DNA of 6,804 nucleotides from Candidatus Latescibacterota bacterium (lineage in GTDB: Bacteria; Latescibacterota; MVCY01): contig DAOVDP010000064.1 in assembly GCA_030669445.1 (NCBI GenBank), forward strand, positions 1-6,804, in the 5' to 3' direction. The stretch's first letter is position 1. Every line of letters starts with the position of its first letter. The notes beneath the pieces were generated by a model. The model searched no databases and was not told the DNA's origin. It saw only the letters and a list, made by a program, of their open reading frames with translations. The translations under genes were made by a program, and so were the position numbers. This document shows positions 6,259-6,804 of this stretch, piece after piece.

Positions 6259-6389
6259 GTAAAAAGCCCCGAAGATTCATTTCACCACAGAGAACGCAAA
6301 GAGAAGACATCTCTTAAATAATCAGATGATTATATATTCGTTTTTCTCCGTGCTCTCTGTGTCTCTGTGGTAAACTTTAGGCTTTTTGT
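6259..6389. repeat. Large nested inverted repeat of the CCACAGAGA intergenic type
   Basis: Three nested pairs are visible: AAAAAGCC (6261-6268) with GGCTTTTT (6380-6387); ACCACAGAGA (6284-6293) with TCTCTGTGGT (6362-6371); and ATAATCA (6318-6324) with TGATTAT (6327-6333) around a 2-base loop. The stretches next to the middle pair (GAACGCAAAGAG on the left, CTCCGTGCTCTC on the right) are partly complementary. The unit fills most of the 186-base spacer between the 666-residue gene and the 40-codon ORF. Repeats of the CCACAGAGACACAGAGAGCAC type are widespread in bacterial intergenic DNA. It may be a non-autonomous element or serve as a bidirectional terminator-like hairpin; which is not decidable here. 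Confidence 0.75.
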
Positions 6390-6430
6390 GAGTCAATCAA
6401 TTTTTGAATGGATAATAAGAAGGAGGTTAT

Positions 6431-6553
6431 ATGATGAATACTCAAGAAGTTGGAAGGGCTGAAGAGCTTGCAGTGGTTAGCAGGTTTGTAGAGAGAATTT
6501 TTGATGTAATAAAAGAACAGAGATTGGATTTCTGGAGGAACCAAAAATGGTAA
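6431..6553 (+). CDS. Small unknown protein (40 aa) overlapping an MNT nucleotidyltransferase
   Basis: ATG ATG at 6431 follows AAGGAGG (6419-6425) at 5 bases, one of the strongest ribosome sites in the window. The product starts MMNTQEVGRAEELAVVSRFV and ends DFWRNQKW. It has one probable amphipathic helix, no cysteine and no membrane segment. The TAA at 6551-6553 lies inside the downstream nucleotidyltransferase gene, whose ATG is 6547, a 7-base overlap in a different frame. Its own last codons carry GGAGG (6534-6538), the ribosome site for that gene, so it could be a coding partner or a translated leader that couples translation. I do not recognise a family. It could also be the stub of a longer gene lost by deletion. 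Confidence 0.6.
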   Translation: MMNTQEVGRAEELAVVSRFVERIFDVIKEQRLDFWRNQKW

Positions 6554-6804
6554 CCGCTGAAAGATTAAAGGAAATCCTCACACAAATAGTTAAGAGTATT
6601 AAAACTAAATATAACCCAGAAAAAATTATTCTCTATGGTTCTTTTGCTTACGGTACTCCCAATAGGAATAGCGATATCGATCTATTCATAATCAAAGAAA
6701 CACCAGAGCGCCCAATTGACCGAAGGATAAGAATCCGCCGCATAGTTGACATAAGGGATTCATCTTATCCAGCTTTTTCTCCTATTGTATTAACTCCTGA
6801 AGAA
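6547..6804 (+). CDS. MNT-type nucleotidyltransferase domain protein (3' partial)
   Basis: The ATG at 6547 has GGAGG at 6534-6538, 8 bases away. The frame stays open to the window edge, 86 residues. Residues 29-46, LYGSFAYGTP then NRNSDIDL, show the minimal nucleotidyltransferase signature GSx10DxD with G31, S32, D43 and D45, which bind the nucleotide and metal. Residues 77-86 read FSPIVLTPEE, equivalent to the strand that in many members supplies the third acidic residue; here that place appears to be S78. Known MNT proteins pair with HEPN partners in toxin-antitoxin modules (AMPylation of the HEPN toxin) or act as antibiotic nucleotidyltransferases. Its partner could be downstream, outside the window, or the 40-aa protein upstream. 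The domain call is firm, the role is open. Confidence 0.9.
   Translation, partial: MVTAERLKEILTQIVKSIKTKYNPEKIILYGSFAYGTPNRNSDIDLFIIKETPERPIDRRIRIRRIVDIRDSSYPAFSPIVLTPEE

Noticed and set aside
6386..6416. GATAAT (6411-6416) with TTGTGA (6386-6391) as a promoter for the 40-codon ORF
   Set aside because: The 19-base spacer is long, and the implied start near 6423 would cut the Shine-Dalgarno at 6419-6425.

Overview
The window looks like a piece of a metagenome-derived genome from the FCB superphylum or a neighbouring candidate phylum (KSB1, Zixibacteria, Marinimicrobia or Latescibacterota type). This placement is an inference. It rests mainly on a secreted polysaccharide-lyase-like protein ending in a YPNPFN-type C-terminal sorting domain (type IX secretion / FlgD-like Ig fold), and on a second exported protein whose N-terminal half resembles Bacteroidetes/KSB1 surface proteins. 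All supported genes are on the + strand. Coding DNA is near 50-55% GC up to about position 5030, then drops sharply.

Layout. (1) 1-1473: 3' part of a heparinase II/III-like gene with a sorting tail, cut by the left edge. (2) 1474-1689: spacer carrying one copy of a degenerate intergenic repeat. (3) 1690-3992: a compact nucleic-acid/nucleotide maintenance cluster. It holds a radical SAM protein of the putative DNA modification/repair family with a helix-hairpin-helix end, a TatD-family metal-dependent DNase that overlaps it by 4 bases (ATGA), and a MazG-type nucleotide pyrophosphohydrolase gene broken by a frameshift. The frameshift is best explained by loss of one unit of a GGCTT tandem pair. 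(4) 3989-4243: repeat-rich spacer with a perfect 13-bp-arm palindrome that supplies the stop codon of the broken gene, a heptamer-like ACC block, and a candidate promoter with an operator-like palindrome. (5) 4244-6244: a 666-residue exported protein made of a beta-rich N-terminal half and a low-GC, alpha-helical and cysteine-containing C-terminal half of unknown function. (6) 6245-6430: a large nested inverted repeat of the CCACAGAGA intergenic type. (7) 6431-6804: a 40-codon ORF with a near-perfect Shine-Dalgarno, overlapping the start of an MNT-type nucleotidyltransferase that runs off the right edge.

The rSAM, TatD and MazG genes are probably one transcription unit concerned with DNA repair, DNA degradation and nucleotide-pool cleaning. 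The lyase and the 666-residue protein act outside the cytoplasm and are separate units. The MNT pair at the right edge has the look of the mobile small-gene modules (minimal nucleotidyltransferase plus small partner) common in such genomes. Nothing here proves a new system. The best leads are the composition break inside the 666-residue protein, the undescribed 40-aa/MNT pair, and the rSAM gene apparently without its usual partner nearby.
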